In this document: positions 25,899 to 35,676 of the stretch, piece after piece
Layout of the letters: each line of letters starts with the position of its first letter
Position numbering within the stretch: position 1 is the first letter of the stretch
Notes under the pieces: generated by a model
The model's database searches: none
Seen by the model: only the letters and a program-made list of their open reading frames with translations
What the model was told of the DNA's origin: nothing
Assembly (NCBI GenBank): GCA_034439755.1
Contig: JAWXAZ010000008.1
Location: 46,687-110,686 of the forward strand
Length of the DNA stretch: 64,000 nt
Origin: B1 sp034439755
GTDB taxonomy: Bacteria > Bacteroidota > Bacteroidia > UKL13-3
Reading direction: 5' to 3'
Position numbers and translations under genes: made by a program

Positions 25899-27380
25899 AT
25901 GAAAAAGATATTAATAGCGAATAGAGGCGAAATTGCTTTAAGGGTTATGCGCACTGCAAAGGAAATGGGCATAAAAACGGTTGCAGTATATAGTGAGGCC
26001 GACAGAAAAGCTTTGCATGTAAGGTATGCCGATGAGGCTGTGTGCATTGGTCTGCCGCCTAGTAACCAAAGCTATTTGTTGGGAGATAAAATTATTGATG
26101 TGGCTTTAGCTGCGGGGGCAGATGCCATTCACCCTGGATATGGATTTTTAAGTGAGAACGCCAATTTTGCCCGAAAAGTTAAAGCGGCAGGATTAATATT
26201 TATTGGACCTTCGGCCGAAAGTATGGAGGTGATGGGCAGTAAAATTAGTGCTAAGCAAGCGGTATCGAAGTTTAATGTTCCCTTGGTTCCTGGAACCCAA
26301 GAAGCACTGAGCAATGTTGCCGAGGCCAGAACAATTGCCAATGGAATAGGTTATCCTGTTTTGGTAAAGGCCTCTGCTGGTGGTGGTGGCAAGGGCATGC
26401 GGGTTGTGAATTCGGAAGATGAATTTGAGGAAGCTATTCGTTTGGCACAGTCAGAAGCCTTGGCCTCATTTGGCGACGATGCTGTGTTTATTGAAAAATT
26501 TGTGGGTTCGCCCAAACATATTGAGATACAAATTTTGGGCGACCAGCATGGCAATGTAGTTTATTTGTTTGAGCGCGAATGCAGTATTCAAAGAAGGCAT
26601 CAGAAATTGGTGGAAGAAGCTCCTTCCAGTTGTTTAACACCGGAAGTGCGCAAGAAAATGGGCGAAGCAGCAGTAAATGTTGCTAAAGCTGCAAATTATT
26701 ACAGTGCTGGAACCGTGGAGTTTCTGGTAGATTATGATTTGAATTTTTATTTCTTGGAGATGAACACGCGCTTGCAAGTTGAGCATCCTGTAACAGAACA
26801 AATAGTGGGATTAGATTTGGTTAAAGAGCAAATTAGGATTGCCAGAGGAGAAACTTTGGGATACGCTCAAGAGGATTTGAAAATGCATGGTCATGCCATT
26901 GAATTGAGAGTTTGTGCAGAAGACCCTAGGAATAATTTTTTACCTGATATTGGCAAACTTACTACTTACAAAACGCCTCAAGGTTATGGGGTAAGGGTGG
27001 ATGATAGTTTTGAAGAAGGAATGGAGATTCCAATTCAGTATGATCCAATGATAGCTAAGTTAATCACCTTTGGGGCAAATAGAGAAGAGGCTATTCAAAG
27101 GATGATAAGGGCAATTGCAGATTATCGCATTAGCGGAATAGAAACGACTTTAAGTTTTGGTAATTTTGTGATGCACCATGAGGCTTATTTGAAAGGCGAT
27201 TTTGACACCCATTTTATTGAAAAATACTATAAGCCAGAATTATTAGATGCTGGCGGTTCTCCGTTGCATTCTGCGGCAGCCGCATTTAGTGCAGGGGATT
27301 TATTTTTTCTATACGAAGGAAAAGAAACCAAGGCAATAGAAAATAACTCCACTAACTGGCAATTGAAAAGAAAAGCATAA
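25899..27380 (+). CDS. accC: Biotin carboxylase subunit of an acyl-CoA carboxylase
   Basis: The start is ATG 25899 (MKKILIANRGEIALRVMRTA), giving 493 residues; an in-frame TTG 15 bases earlier is unlikely. It is an ATP-grasp enzyme that carboxylates biotin on a carrier protein. Visible features are the N-terminal NRGEIA, the glycine-rich loop ASAGGGGKGMR, the catalytic region FLEMNTRLQVEHPVTE and the C-terminal biotin carboxylase domain. It is about 45 residues longer than classical AccC, ending in an Ala-rich tail, as in the biotin carboxylases of propionyl-CoA-type systems. No accB or carboxyltransferase gene is adjacent and accA lies 28 kb away, so whether it serves acetyl- or propionyl-CoA carboxylation is open. 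Confidence 0.9.
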   Translation: MKKILIANRGEIALRVMRTAKEMGIKTVAVYSEADRKALHVRYADEAVCIGLPPSNQSYLLGDKIIDVALAAGADAIHPGYGFLSENANFARKVKAAGLIFIGPSAESMEVMGSKISAKQAVSKFNVPLVPGTQEALSNVAEARTIANGIGYPVLVKASAGGGGKGMRVVNSEDEFEEAIRLAQSEALASFGDDAVFIEKFVGSPKHIEIQILGDQHGNVVYLFERECSIQRRHQKLVEEAPSSCLTPEVRKKMGEAAVNVAKAANYYSAGTVEFLVDYDLNFYFLEMNTRLQVEHPVTEQIVGLDLVKEQIRIARGETLGYAQEDLKMHGHAIELRVCAEDPRNNFLPDIGKLTTYKTPQGYGVRVDDSFEEGMEIPIQYDPMIAKLITFGANREEAIQRMIRAIADYRISGIETTLSFGNFVMHHEAYLKGDFDTHFIEKYYKPELLDAGGSPLHSAAAAFSAGDLFFLYEGKETKAIENNSTNWQLKRKA

Positions 27381-27383
27381 TTT

Positions 27384-28736
27384 ATGAGAAAAGCTAAAAT
27401 TCATCTTTCCCTCCTATTTATTGGTTTTCTGGTTGTTTCCAGTAATCTTTTTGGTCAGTCCAAAATTATTTTAGACAAGCAATCTGGTGGGGGTTATTGC
27501 AATAAATATTTCGACTTAGGAGATCATGGATTTGCATTAGTTTTTAACAAGAATAAGGACTTAGAGGAAGGGTATGGGGCAAGTGCGACACTTCAAAACA
27601 ATGTCTTTTATTATAGCAAAGATCTCGTAAAAAGAGCGAATTTTAAAATATCCACCAATGGGCAATTTTCATTGTATGCGAGTAAAAATTATTTATTTGT
27701 AGTTGATAGGTTAAGTACAAAATATTGGGTAAGGGTTTTAAATTTTAATGGTCAAGAACTGGCCAGTAAAAAGTTTGACATTGGAGCCATTGGATTAAAT
27801 TATGACTTGGTTAGTAAAATTCATTTTACCGCTTTAGGCAAGATGATTTTTGAGGTTTATGATGGCTTGGAAGACTTACACATTTATCAAATTAGCTTAC
27901 TTGAAACACAAGAAAGCGGTTTAAAAGAAATTGACATTCCATTTCCTAGTTCAAACCCGTTAGAGAACTTAAAGTATCAGGGAAAATGGAAGTTGACTGC
28001 AGAGAATATGGGTTATTATATTTTGGCAAGAAAAGGTGCTAATTCTGAGTACGACCCAAATGCAATTGCTTATCAAATTGCGTTTTATGATGAAGAATTT
28101 GGGTTGTTTAGAGAATTGCTGTTAGATAATATTTTAACAGAAAACGCGCAAATGATTGGAAAAGACGCCTCTTTTAGTTTAAACCCTACCCTTCAAAGTT
28201 TTATTGTAACCTGTAATATTATAAAGAACGGTAAAGTTGGTTTTATGGTGGCAAATTATGGCATGAATGCCAATTCAAATGTCATGAAATTATTTTGGCA
28301 GAAAGAATTCGAATTAATCAACAATGTTAAATATAGAATTGTAGAATTAGATGGCATAAGTGTTCCTGCCCCGCCGGTTATCATGAACAAGGGCGACCAG
28401 GTGATTGTATGCTTAAACAAGGGTCGCAGCAATGTTCAAGAGGAATCCATCAACCAAATGGTGGTATTTGATGGTCAAGGTAATAATACCTTTAACGCAA
28501 TTCAAATGGGTAATTATGAGCAATTAAATTTGGATGGATTTTGTGTTGACAATGACAATTTATATAGCCGCATTAAGAAGCTACAAATTGCTACTGTGTT
28601 GAAACCCTATTGTGAGCTTCAGAATATTGAGGTATTAGATATTGATTTGGATGCAATGGGAAATGAGTTGGCCATTGTTCGAAATTATGATATCAGCAAA
28701 AACCAAATAATCATTTACCGTTTTACTAAAAGATAA
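27384..28736 (+). CDS. Secreted protein of unknown function
   Basis: The 450-residue protein begins with a clear signal peptide (about 1-26, ending SSNLFGQ). It starts 3 bases after the stop of the biotin carboxylase gene and so is probably cotranscribed with it. The mature chain consists of repeated beta-strand segments (FNGQELASKKFD, YRIVELDGISVP, NQMVVFDGQGN), which suggests a beta-propeller or similar all-beta fold. There is no T9SS sorting domain and no lipobox, so a periplasmic location is most likely. I do not recognise a named family. Confidence 0.7.
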   Translation: MRKAKIHLSLLFIGFLVVSSNLFGQSKIILDKQSGGGYCNKYFDLGDHGFALVFNKNKDLEEGYGASATLQNNVFYYSKDLVKRANFKISTNGQFSLYASKNYLFVVDRLSTKYWVRVLNFNGQELASKKFDIGAIGLNYDLVSKIHFTALGKMIFEVYDGLEDLHIYQISLLETQESGLKEIDIPFPSSNPLENLKYQGKWKLTAENMGYYILARKGANSEYDPNAIAYQIAFYDEEFGLFRELLLDNILTENAQMIGKDASFSLNPTLQSFIVTCNIIKNGKVGFMVANYGMNANSNVMKLFWQKEFELINNVKYRIVELDGISVPAPPVIMNKGDQVIVCLNKGRSNVQEESINQMVVFDGQGNNTFNAIQMGNYEQLNLDGFCVDNDNLYSRIKKLQIATVLKPYCELQNIEVLDIDLDAMGNELAIVRNYDISKNQIIIYRFTKR

Positions 28737-28785
28737 AATCTCCTTTTTTGTTAGGTTAATTAGTAAAGTGACTTAGGTATAAAGT

Positions 28786-29640
28786 TTACCTCAAAATAAA
28801 CCGTGTTTGGGTTATTCCATAACCTGTAAAGGAACCTATTGCCCCATCCACATTAGAAGAAACAGAGACCGGTGTTGCAAATGGTCCGCCATTGTTGGCC
28901 GCATTCCTAAAAGAATCCCAAAACAAGTATTCTTGTCGGCCAATTTGCGAAAGATAAACATTCACGGTATCGCCATATTTAAAAGGATTTAACATGATAA
29001 AAGGCCGCGTTTGGTTGTTTATTTGTGCATCGTCAAAAGTATAAAATCGATCGCCATATCCCCACCCTGTTAGTAGTGGCAGGAATCCTTTTTTAAGCAC
29101 AATTCTATAATTATTTTGTTCGGGACCATCGAACCAGTCGAAGTAGAAATAGGCATTTGTGTCCTTTTGATTTGGTTTAAGCCAATAATGTGTGCTGTCT
29201 ATAGTTACAGGTTTTGGGATGTAGGTTTTGCCAGTAACTTTTCTTCCATCTACAAGCTCTATTTCTAATAGGTAAGCTTTATCTACAACGCCAGTAAACA
29301 AGGGATTGACATAGATGCCTGGATACACTGCATTTGCTATATCATAAAATCGTATTCTGTTGTTTGGTTCAAACAGGGTATCTTTTCCTATAACATTGCC
29401 TTGGGTAATATAAACTTTTGCACCGCTAACAGCTGCAAGGTCTAGGCTCGGATTAAAATAATCCAAGGTATTTGATAAGACAACATAATTAAGTGTTGGC
29501 GATAATTGGTTGATGGATGCTTCCACTACCAGTTCAATTTTTGAAGCAGGGAGGTCTATCTTTATTTCCTTTTCGCATGAAGTTAAGATTGATAAGGCTA
29601 TAGCCAACAAAGTCCAATTATACTTTTTAATTTTATTCAT
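28786..29640 (-). CDS. DUF4249 family lipoprotein, partner of TonB receptor
   Basis: The 284-residue protein has a lipoprotein signal with SILTSC (Cys22) and the following CEKEIKIDLP, typical of DUF4249. The domain segments VVEASINQ, SGAKVYIT and GKTYIPKPV also fit. It starts 3 bases after the stop of the TonB-dependent receptor gene and is cotranscribed with it. In Bacteroidota this pair recurs, and the lipoprotein is thought to sit on the outer membrane next to the receptor, but the substrate is unknown. Confidence 0.88.
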   Translation of the reverse strand: MNKIKKYNWTLLAIALSILTSCEKEIKIDLPASKIELVVEASINQLSPTLNYVVLSNTLDYFNPSLDLAAVSGAKVYITQGNVIGKDTLFEPNNRIRFYDIANAVYPGIYVNPLFTGVVDKAYLLEIELVDGRKVTGKTYIPKPVTIDSTHYWLKPNQKDTNAYFYFDWFDGPEQNNYRIVLKKGFLPLLTGWGYGDRFYTFDDAQINNQTRPFIMLNPFKYGDTVNVYLSQIGRQEYLFWDSFRNAANNGGPFATPVSVSSNVDGAIGSFTGYGITQTRFILR

Positions 29641-29643
29641 TTG

Positions 29644-32022
29644 TTAAAATTTAAAATTCCATTGCACCGAAGGGAGAATTGGGAATAAATAAACCATAAA
29701 AGCTTTAACTGTTTGGCTTTCTATATCTGGGAGGAAATAGATAAAATAAGGATTAGCCCTGTTATAAATATTATAAACGCTAAAGTTCCAACTGCTCTCA
29801 AATTTTTTTGATTGCTTGGCTATGTATGTAAATGAAACATCGGCCCGGTGATATGCAGGAAGTCTAAAAGAATTAACCGCACCATATTTGTCTACAAAAA
29901 CAAATTTGGGTTCGCCGCTTATTGGATCAATGCCATATCTATATGCATATCGAGAGTCTGGCAAGGTTGTGGCATTGCCGGTACCATAAACAAACACAAA
30001 GCTTCCCGACCATTTCTTCGTTATTTCATAACTCAATAAAACAGAAATATCATGTGTTCTATCGTACCTATAAAAGTATGCTTTTCCATTGTTCAATTCA
30101 TCAAATTGGCGGGTTGTTTTACTCCAAGTATAGCCTACCCATCCATTTAACCTACCCGTTTTTTTTCTTAAAAAAAGTTCAAGCCCATAACTTTTTCCCT
30201 CACCAAAAATCATTTCGTATTCTAAATTCTGATTAAAAAAAAGAGAAGCGCCTGGCTTAAATTCAATTTGGTTTTTCATAGGTTTGTAATAAATCTCGGC
30301 GGAAGATTCATACGCATTTTGTCTAAAATTCCTAAAATACCCCAAGGCATATTGCCGGGCCATTTGGGGTTTAACCAATTTACTACTAGGTACCCATAAG
30401 TCGACCGGAAATTGCGCTCCAGAGGTTGTTGCAAGGTGTAAAAACTGATAGGTTTGCGTATAGGATGTCTTTATGCTCGACTCCTCATTTACAAGATAAG
30501 TAAAGCTAAAACGAGGCTCCAATCTTGGATAAAAGGCAATGGTTTCACCTGTTTTGTAGGATATTGTATATTGGGTAGGCAGTTGAGTTGCCTCGTCGAA
30601 TTCTGCTTGAGAATATGGGCCAACGAGTTGAAAAGCCACTGCCCTTAATCCATAATTTACGGTCCACCTTTGATTAATATTCCACTCATCTAAAATATAG
30701 GCAGCATATTCATGGGCATATTGTTTTTGAATGGCTTGGTCGATTTGGGTACTGCCGATATTACCTGTAAGAATGCCTGGTTGAAAGGTATGAAAAGTAT
30801 AATTAAAGCCAAACTTCACTTGGTGGTTTTCGTATGGAAACCAAGTAAAATCACTTTTTAAATTCCAGTCTAACAAATTACTTCTTACTTTAAATCCACC
30901 AGCACCAAAATTAAAGTCATTAAACAATTCGTATCTATTGAAGATGACACTGGTATTGCAAAACAACTTTGAATTAAACACGTGATTCCATCTTGCCGTA
31001 GCAGTGCTATTTCCCCATCCAAAATTGAAATTTACACTCGAATTAAACTGGCTTTTATAATCCAAAATATCCCTGCCAAAGTAGCCAGAAATGAAAATTC
31101 TATCTTTCTGCCCCAAGATAAAACTCATTTTTAAATTCATGTCATAGAAATAATAGCTATTCCCCTTTATGTCTTGTGGTAAAAATGGTTTTGCCAATAA
31201 ATCAATATAGGTTCTTCTGGCTGAAACCAAAAAACTACTTTTGCCTTTTTCGATGGGACCTTCGGCAGAGAGTCGGGTAGAAATTAGTCCCACTCCTCCG
31301 CTATACTTATAATTCTGGTTATTCCCATCCCTCATGCTCACGTTGAGGATGGATGACAATCTACCTCCATAATTGGCAGGCATACCGCCCTTAATAATAT
31401 CAATTCCTTTTACCGCATCGGAGTTGAATACCGACAAAAAACCAAACAAATGAGATGGATTATAAACAACTGCCTCATCCATTAAAATTAGGTTTTGATC
31501 TGGTCCGCCACCTCTAACATAAAACCCTGTGCTCGCTTCTCCACCACTTTTTATTCCTGGTAGCAAAGTAATTGCTTTGAGCACATCTGGCTCACCAAAA
31601 ATAACGGGGAGCGATTTAAGTTTTTCTCCACTAATCTCAATCCTACTCATTTCGGTGCTCCTTACGTTTTTGTCTAAACGCTCGCCCGAAATCACTACCT
31701 CCCTGCCAATATTAGTTTGAGGAACAAGTTCAATTTGAAAATTTAGTCCGTTTTCCTTTTTAAATTGAATGACTTTAGATTTATACCCAACATAAGAGCA
31801 AATAAAAATGTAGTTAAAGCTCGATACGTTGATAGAAAAGAACCCATAGGCATTTGTAACGGTTCCCGAAGTACCTTGCTTATTTCTGATACTTGCGCCA
31901 ATTAAAGTTTCTCCAGTTGTGCTATCTTTAATATAGCCACTTACATTGAAGGATTGCGCCCTTGCATTTAAAGAAAAAGTAAAGCAAAAAAGAAAGAAAA
32001 CAAATAGGCTTCTAAAGGTCAT
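29644..32022 (-). CDS. TonB-dependent outer-membrane receptor
   Basis: The start is taken at ATG 32022 (MTFRSLFVFF), giving 792 residues; a TTG two codons earlier is less likely. A signal peptide (ending LNARA) is followed by a carboxypeptidase-D-like domain (FNVSGYIKDSTTGETLIGAS, about 24-105). The plug domain follows (GEPDVLKAITLLPGIKSGGE, GFYVRGGGPDQNLILMDEA), then a 22-strand-type beta-barrel ending in a terminal aromatic (WNFKF). It would import an oligomeric or chelated nutrient using energy passed on by TonB-ExbBD. The DUF4249 lipoprotein gene follows. The barrel is shorter than in SusC-type transporters, and there is no SusD gene. Confidence 0.93.
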   Translation of the reverse strand: MTFRSLFVFFLFCFTFSLNARAQSFNVSGYIKDSTTGETLIGASIRNKQGTSGTVTNAYGFFSINVSSFNYIFICSYVGYKSKVIQFKKENGLNFQIELVPQTNIGREVVISGERLDKNVRSTEMSRIEISGEKLKSLPVIFGEPDVLKAITLLPGIKSGGEASTGFYVRGGGPDQNLILMDEAVVYNPSHLFGFLSVFNSDAVKGIDIIKGGMPANYGGRLSSILNVSMRDGNNQNYKYSGGVGLISTRLSAEGPIEKGKSSFLVSARRTYIDLLAKPFLPQDIKGNSYYFYDMNLKMSFILGQKDRIFISGYFGRDILDYKSQFNSSVNFNFGWGNSTATARWNHVFNSKLFCNTSVIFNRYELFNDFNFGAGGFKVRSNLLDWNLKSDFTWFPYENHQVKFGFNYTFHTFQPGILTGNIGSTQIDQAIQKQYAHEYAAYILDEWNINQRWTVNYGLRAVAFQLVGPYSQAEFDEATQLPTQYTISYKTGETIAFYPRLEPRFSFTYLVNEESSIKTSYTQTYQFLHLATTSGAQFPVDLWVPSSKLVKPQMARQYALGYFRNFRQNAYESSAEIYYKPMKNQIEFKPGASLFFNQNLEYEMIFGEGKSYGLELFLRKKTGRLNGWVGYTWSKTTRQFDELNNGKAYFYRYDRTHDISVLLSYEITKKWSGSFVFVYGTGNATTLPDSRYAYRYGIDPISGEPKFVFVDKYGAVNSFRLPAYHRADVSFTYIAKQSKKFESSWNFSVYNIYNRANPYFIYFLPDIESQTVKAFMVYLFPILPSVQWNFKF

Positions 32023-32090
32023 TTCCAAAAATACGTGTTATTTAATTAAGTTAACAAGCTAACGGATCATTTGTTCAGCTATTGTCCTAT

Positions 32091-32117
32091 CAAATTTACA
32101 TAAAAATAAAAATCAAA
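32091..32117 (-). promoter_or_regulatory. Candidate promoter for the TonB receptor/DUF4249 pair
   Basis: The minus strand reads TTTG (32117-32114), a 15-base gap, then TAAATTTG (32098-32091), close to the Bacteroidota TTG/TAnnTTTG arrangement but with a slightly short spacer. It lies about 70 bases upstream of the receptor start, right after the end of the oxygenase gene. Confidence 0.5.
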
Positions 32118-32119
32118 TT

Positions 32120-32890
32120 CTAATGATCGGCAGTTTTACTTTTGCTAAAAAGGCTCTTTAATTTAACTGCTGGAACCCATATTTTAGATAGCATAAACTT
32201 TAAAGGATTTTCCTTTTTTACATGCCAAACAGTGGTTCTACTCGATTCTTGCTGATTTTCATGCATGGTATAAGCGTATGCTGCAATTGAGGTTCTATAC
32301 TTACCTTCTGGGAAATTAATTGGATCGTACCCATGTAAAGTATAACCCCTACAATGCATAATGGCTAACCTGTTAAAAGGCACATCCACTTCTGTTTTAT
32401 CTCCAGTTCTGCCATCTTCCAGCCGAAGCTCGCCACGGTGCTCTTTTTTCCAATCCTTGTTAATGTATAACAACAGATTTAAATTGCGGTACCAGGTATT
32501 GTGTAAAGGATGATAATTAAAATCTGCATGCATATCTAAAAAGCTCCCCTTCTTACCTTGGTGTATGCCGCCACCATAAAAAGTAGGATCTATAAATACA
32601 TTTTCATTAGTGATATAACTCATTAATTCACCAAAACGGGGACTAATCAAATCCTCATGCAATTCATAAAAAAGTCCACCCATTTCATAGTATTTGCTTT
32701 TTTCAAACTTGTTTTTTGCAAACACATAATCGGCGCTAGGGGTTTCAATATCAGGAATTTGGTTATAAAGTTCTGTGAGTTTTTCCTCATCACACAAACC
32801 ATCAATTCCTATATGAGGAAAAGGTTGAGCCTCAAGAAATAGTTTGCGAAATCTATCTTTATTTTCTTCTAAATAATCAAATCTAATCAT
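32120..32890 (-). CDS. 2-oxoglutarate/Fe(II)-dependent oxygenase, prolyl hydroxylase-like
   Basis: From ATG 32890 the protein has 256 residues; an upstream TTG (32917) would add nine. The central cupin-like fold carries the iron ligands HADFNYH (HxD, about residue 130) and a distal His in YTLHGYD, followed by KYRTSIAAYAYT in which an Arg can bind 2-oxoglutarate. This places it with the P4H-like 2OG-Fe(II) oxygenases that hydroxylate proteins, glycans or small molecules. The N-terminal part has PFPHIGIDGL, typical of oxygenases linked to polysaccharide clusters. No such cluster is present here, so the substrate is unknown. It stands alone between the receptor and HtrA genes. Confidence 0.85.
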   Translation of the reverse strand: MIRFDYLEENKDRFRKLFLEAQPFPHIGIDGLCDEEKLTELYNQIPDIETPSADYVFAKNKFEKSKYYEMGGLFYELHEDLISPRFGELMSYITNENVFIDPTFYGGGIHQGKKGSFLDMHADFNYHPLHNTWYRNLNLLLYINKDWKKEHRGELRLEDGRTGDKTEVDVPFNRLAIMHCRGYTLHGYDPINFPEGKYRTSIAAYAYTMHENQQESSRTTVWHVKKENPLKFMLSKIWVPAVKLKSLFSKSKTADH

Positions 32891-32972
32891 CTTAAATTGG
32901 TGGTTTTGAGGGTGCAAATTATCAATAAGGATTGTTTATTCCTATGACAATTCTCTTGGTTGTTAAAATGAC

Positions 32973-34406
32973 TTAATAAATATAAAATGAGAATACTCCC
33001 CGACCACCATTTGCAAAAATTCCTTCAATAGAAGTTTGGCCTCTTGAAGTCTCCAATGCTTTAATTAAATCATTTACATTGTCGTATTCTTTTTTATTAA
33101 TGGCTGTAATTACAAACCCTTCCTGAATGCCCATTTGAACAATTCTACCTTGCCTGATATTGCTAATCCTGTAACCTGTTTTAATTCCCAACTTATCCTT
33201 TTCTATCTTAGAAATGGGTTGAAAATCGGCTCCAAGTATGTCTGAACCAAAAGTTCCCTTTTTCATGATAGCAGTTGTTCTCTCTTGATTTAATAAAGTA
33301 ACAATGGCAGTTTCCTGCTTGCCATTTCTACTGTATAATACTTTGATTTTGTCTTCAGGACGGTGATAGGCAATTTGCTCATCGAAGTTTGCTTTGCTAT
33401 CAATATCCTTGTCGTTTAATTTTAAAATTAAATCGCCAGATCTAATGCCCGCTTGTTCGCCAGGACCCTCGGCAAGAACAAAATCAACCAAAACGCCATG
33501 GTTATCATTTAACTTTAATCGCTGCGCGGTGGCCGCATCAACATCCTTAATGTCTATACCCGCAAAGCCCCTTTGAACTTCTTTAAATTCAACCAAATCT
33601 TTTACAATTTTAGCCACAATATTTACGGGAATTGCGAACCCATATCCATTGTAAGATCCGGTATTGCTTGCAATGGCAGTATTTATACCAATGAGCTTGC
33701 CGTCTAAATCAACCAGAGCTCCCCCGCTGTTTCCCGGGTTAATGGCGGCATCTGTTTGAATAAAACTTTCGATGGGAAATTGGTTGTTTACAATATTGAT
33801 ATTTCTTCCTTTTGCACTCACAATTCCTGCAGTAACAGTTGAGGTAAGGTTAAAAGGATTTCCAACGGCCAAGACCCATTCACCTACCTGAACTTGATCT
33901 GAATTGCCAAGAACTATATGAGGTAAGTTACTTGCATTTATTTTTAACAAGGCCAAGTCGGTTGAAGGGTCAATACCAATTACTTTAGCTTGATAAGACT
34001 GCTTGTTGTTATTCATGATCACTTCAATTTGATCGGCATTTTTAACCACATGAAAATTGGTGACAATATAACCGTCTGCTGTCATAATAACTCCCGACCC
34101 AGAGCTAGCGACTGGTCCGCGCCTACCAAAAAAATCCATGCCGTTCCAAAAGTCAAAAAATGGATCTTGGTAGGCTCTTTGATTGGTGAGTGTTTTTATA
34201 AAAACCACACTTTGAGTGGAGGCTTGAGAAGCCTTCACAAAATCTGCAGATGCCAAAGATGAACCTTTGTAATCTACCGAAGAAATGCTTGTTGAATTGT
34301 TTTGAACTGTTTCAAAAAAAACTGTTTTTTGAGCAAATTGGTTCAGGACGAAAGCGCCTGCAATTCCTCCGGCAAAACCAATTAAAATAGTTGAAATTTT
34401 TCTCAT
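32973..34406 (-). CDS. HtrA/Deg-family periplasmic serine protease
   Basis: The 477-residue protein has an N-terminal hydrophobic segment (about 7-25) that acts as a signal or anchor. A trypsin-like domain follows, with the triad His119 (TNFHVVKN), Asp150 (STDLALLKI) and Ser227 (NPGNSGGAL). A first PDZ domain lies at about 285-380 (GVLVDFVLAEGPGEQAGIRSGD). A second, more diverged PDZ lies at about 390-475 (GFVITAINKKEYDNVNDL). It would degrade or refold damaged proteins in the envelope. The architecture and length match the DegP/DegQ type of Bacteroidota. It appears monocistronic. Confidence 0.94.
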   Translation of the reverse strand: MRKISTILIGFAGGIAGAFVLNQFAQKTVFFETVQNNSTSISSVDYKGSSLASADFVKASQASTQSVVFIKTLTNQRAYQDPFFDFWNGMDFFGRRGPVASSGSGVIMTADGYIVTNFHVVKNADQIEVIMNNNKQSYQAKVIGIDPSTDLALLKINASNLPHIVLGNSDQVQVGEWVLAVGNPFNLTSTVTAGIVSAKGRNINIVNNQFPIESFIQTDAAINPGNSGGALVDLDGKLIGINTAIASNTGSYNGYGFAIPVNIVAKIVKDLVEFKEVQRGFAGIDIKDVDAATAQRLKLNDNHGVLVDFVLAEGPGEQAGIRSGDLILKLNDKDIDSKANFDEQIAYHRPEDKIKVLYSRNGKQETAIVTLLNQERTTAIMKKGTFGSDILGADFQPISKIEKDKLGIKTGYRISNIRQGRIVQMGIQEGFVITAINKKEYDNVNDLIKALETSRGQTSIEGIFANGGRGVFSFYIY

Positions 34407-34471
34407 TATTAGTCCTGATTTATGTGAAAATAATTATCAATAATTACGCCAAAAAATTAGATAAAACGACT

Positions 34472-35626
34472 TTATTCAGTCACATTAATTTTAACAGTGA
34501 GGGTAAGTTCAGAATTATGCGGATCGTTGGTAATTAACTTAAGCGTTTTGGTGTCTGGTCCCGCCATATTGGTTAAGGTATACAACACATTTAGCTCCAC
34601 AGTTTTTCCCTTTGGAACGACCATTTGTGTAAACGATGGATTTAAACAATTGCACGAACGAATTACACGCCTAATAATCAAATCTGTTTTGCCTTTATTG
34701 GTGATGGTGAATTTGGCTGTTGGCGTATTAAATAATGGAACATTACCTAAATCAATTTCACTTGAATTCAACACCATTTTTGGCGACTTTTTCAACTGAT
34801 TTTTATCCATGACATTAAAATCTTCTACAATATTAGCATTGATATAAAAGATCTTAGTGGGCAAAGAATCGTCGTTGGTATAAATTTTTATTTCTTGCTT
34901 CGTAGGTCCATATTCTAAAGGTTGTCTTGGGTAATATCTAACCTTTATTTTCATGTCGGTATTAGGAGGAATATTGTCGTAAGGTTGTGTAATCATAACA
35001 TTATTGGGCGCATCCACTTTATAAATAAAAATCTTTTTGTTGCTCAAATTAAAAAAGCCAATGTCCACCGAATCGTAGGAAGTATTCTTTACAGCTGGGA
35101 AGCTTAATGAATTGGTTTTAATGGCCAAATTTCCATATTGATATTTATAGGTATCAGAAAAATTGAATTTAGACGCATAAACATGCCCCTTAATGGTAAT
35201 AAATTGACTGTTTGGCGAACCATCAGAAAACACGGTTAAAGATTTATCTAGTTTCCCCTGACGACCATTTGGATCAAAGGTAGCCCTTACCGTTCCGGTA
35301 TCGCCTGGGTTTACATATTTTCTGGTCCAATTAGATTGCGTACAACCACAAGTGGTGGTAACATCGGTTATTCTTATTGGCTCTTTACCCACATTTATGA
35401 ACTTAAAATCGTGGTAAACTAAGCCCCCCTTTTCATTGATATTGCCAAAATTATAATTGGTATATATGAACTGTAAAATCCCAAGTCCCTGTGAAATAAC
35501 ATTGTTTTTATCCTCCACTTTGATTGCTGGGGTCTTTGCGGGAGTATTTTTCTTTTTAGACTGAGCCAAAGCTGCAATTTGAAAATTGGCTAAAATCAGT
35601 ATGAATAAACTTATTTTCTTGATCAT
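34472..35626 (-). CDS. Secreted DUF1573 domain protein
   Basis: The start is placed at ATG 35626, which gives 384 residues and a clean signal peptide (MIKKISLFILILANFQIAALAQ). The mature protein has DUF1573-type Ig-like repeats, seen twice: NYNFGNINEKGGLVYHDFKF with TTTCGCTQSNW, and a second unit SSEIDLGNVPLFN with RSCNCLNPSF. Each unit carries a CxC/CGC cysteine pair. A middle ASH-like segment separates them. Such proteins are common and abundant in Bacteroidota and are probably periplasmic or surface beta-sandwich proteins of unknown role. The nitrilase gene lies 50 bases upstream. Confidence 0.85.
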   Translation of the reverse strand: MIKKISLFILILANFQIAALAQSKKKNTPAKTPAIKVEDKNNVISQGLGILQFIYTNYNFGNINEKGGLVYHDFKFINVGKEPIRITDVTTTCGCTQSNWTRKYVNPGDTGTVRATFDPNGRQGKLDKSLTVFSDGSPNSQFITIKGHVYASKFNFSDTYKYQYGNLAIKTNSLSFPAVKNTSYDSVDIGFFNLSNKKIFIYKVDAPNNVMITQPYDNIPPNTDMKIKVRYYPRQPLEYGPTKQEIKIYTNDDSLPTKIFYINANIVEDFNVMDKNQLKKSPKMVLNSSEIDLGNVPLFNTPTAKFTITNKGKTDLIIRRVIRSCNCLNPSFTQMVVPKGKTVELNVLYTLTNMAGPDTKTLKLITNDPHNSELTLTVKINVTE

Positions 35627-35676
35627 TATATTGAATGTAATTATTAATTGACTATTTATTGGGTAGAATCGTTGCA

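Noticed and set aside
34338..34351. Further motif copies such as TTGGTTCAGGACGAA (also near 20500, 38240, 40391, 47083, 49934, 54607, 60747)
   Set aside because: They keep only TTGGTTCAG or have one or more core changes, and partly follow common codons for Leu-Val-Gln. They may be decayed copies but are not counted.
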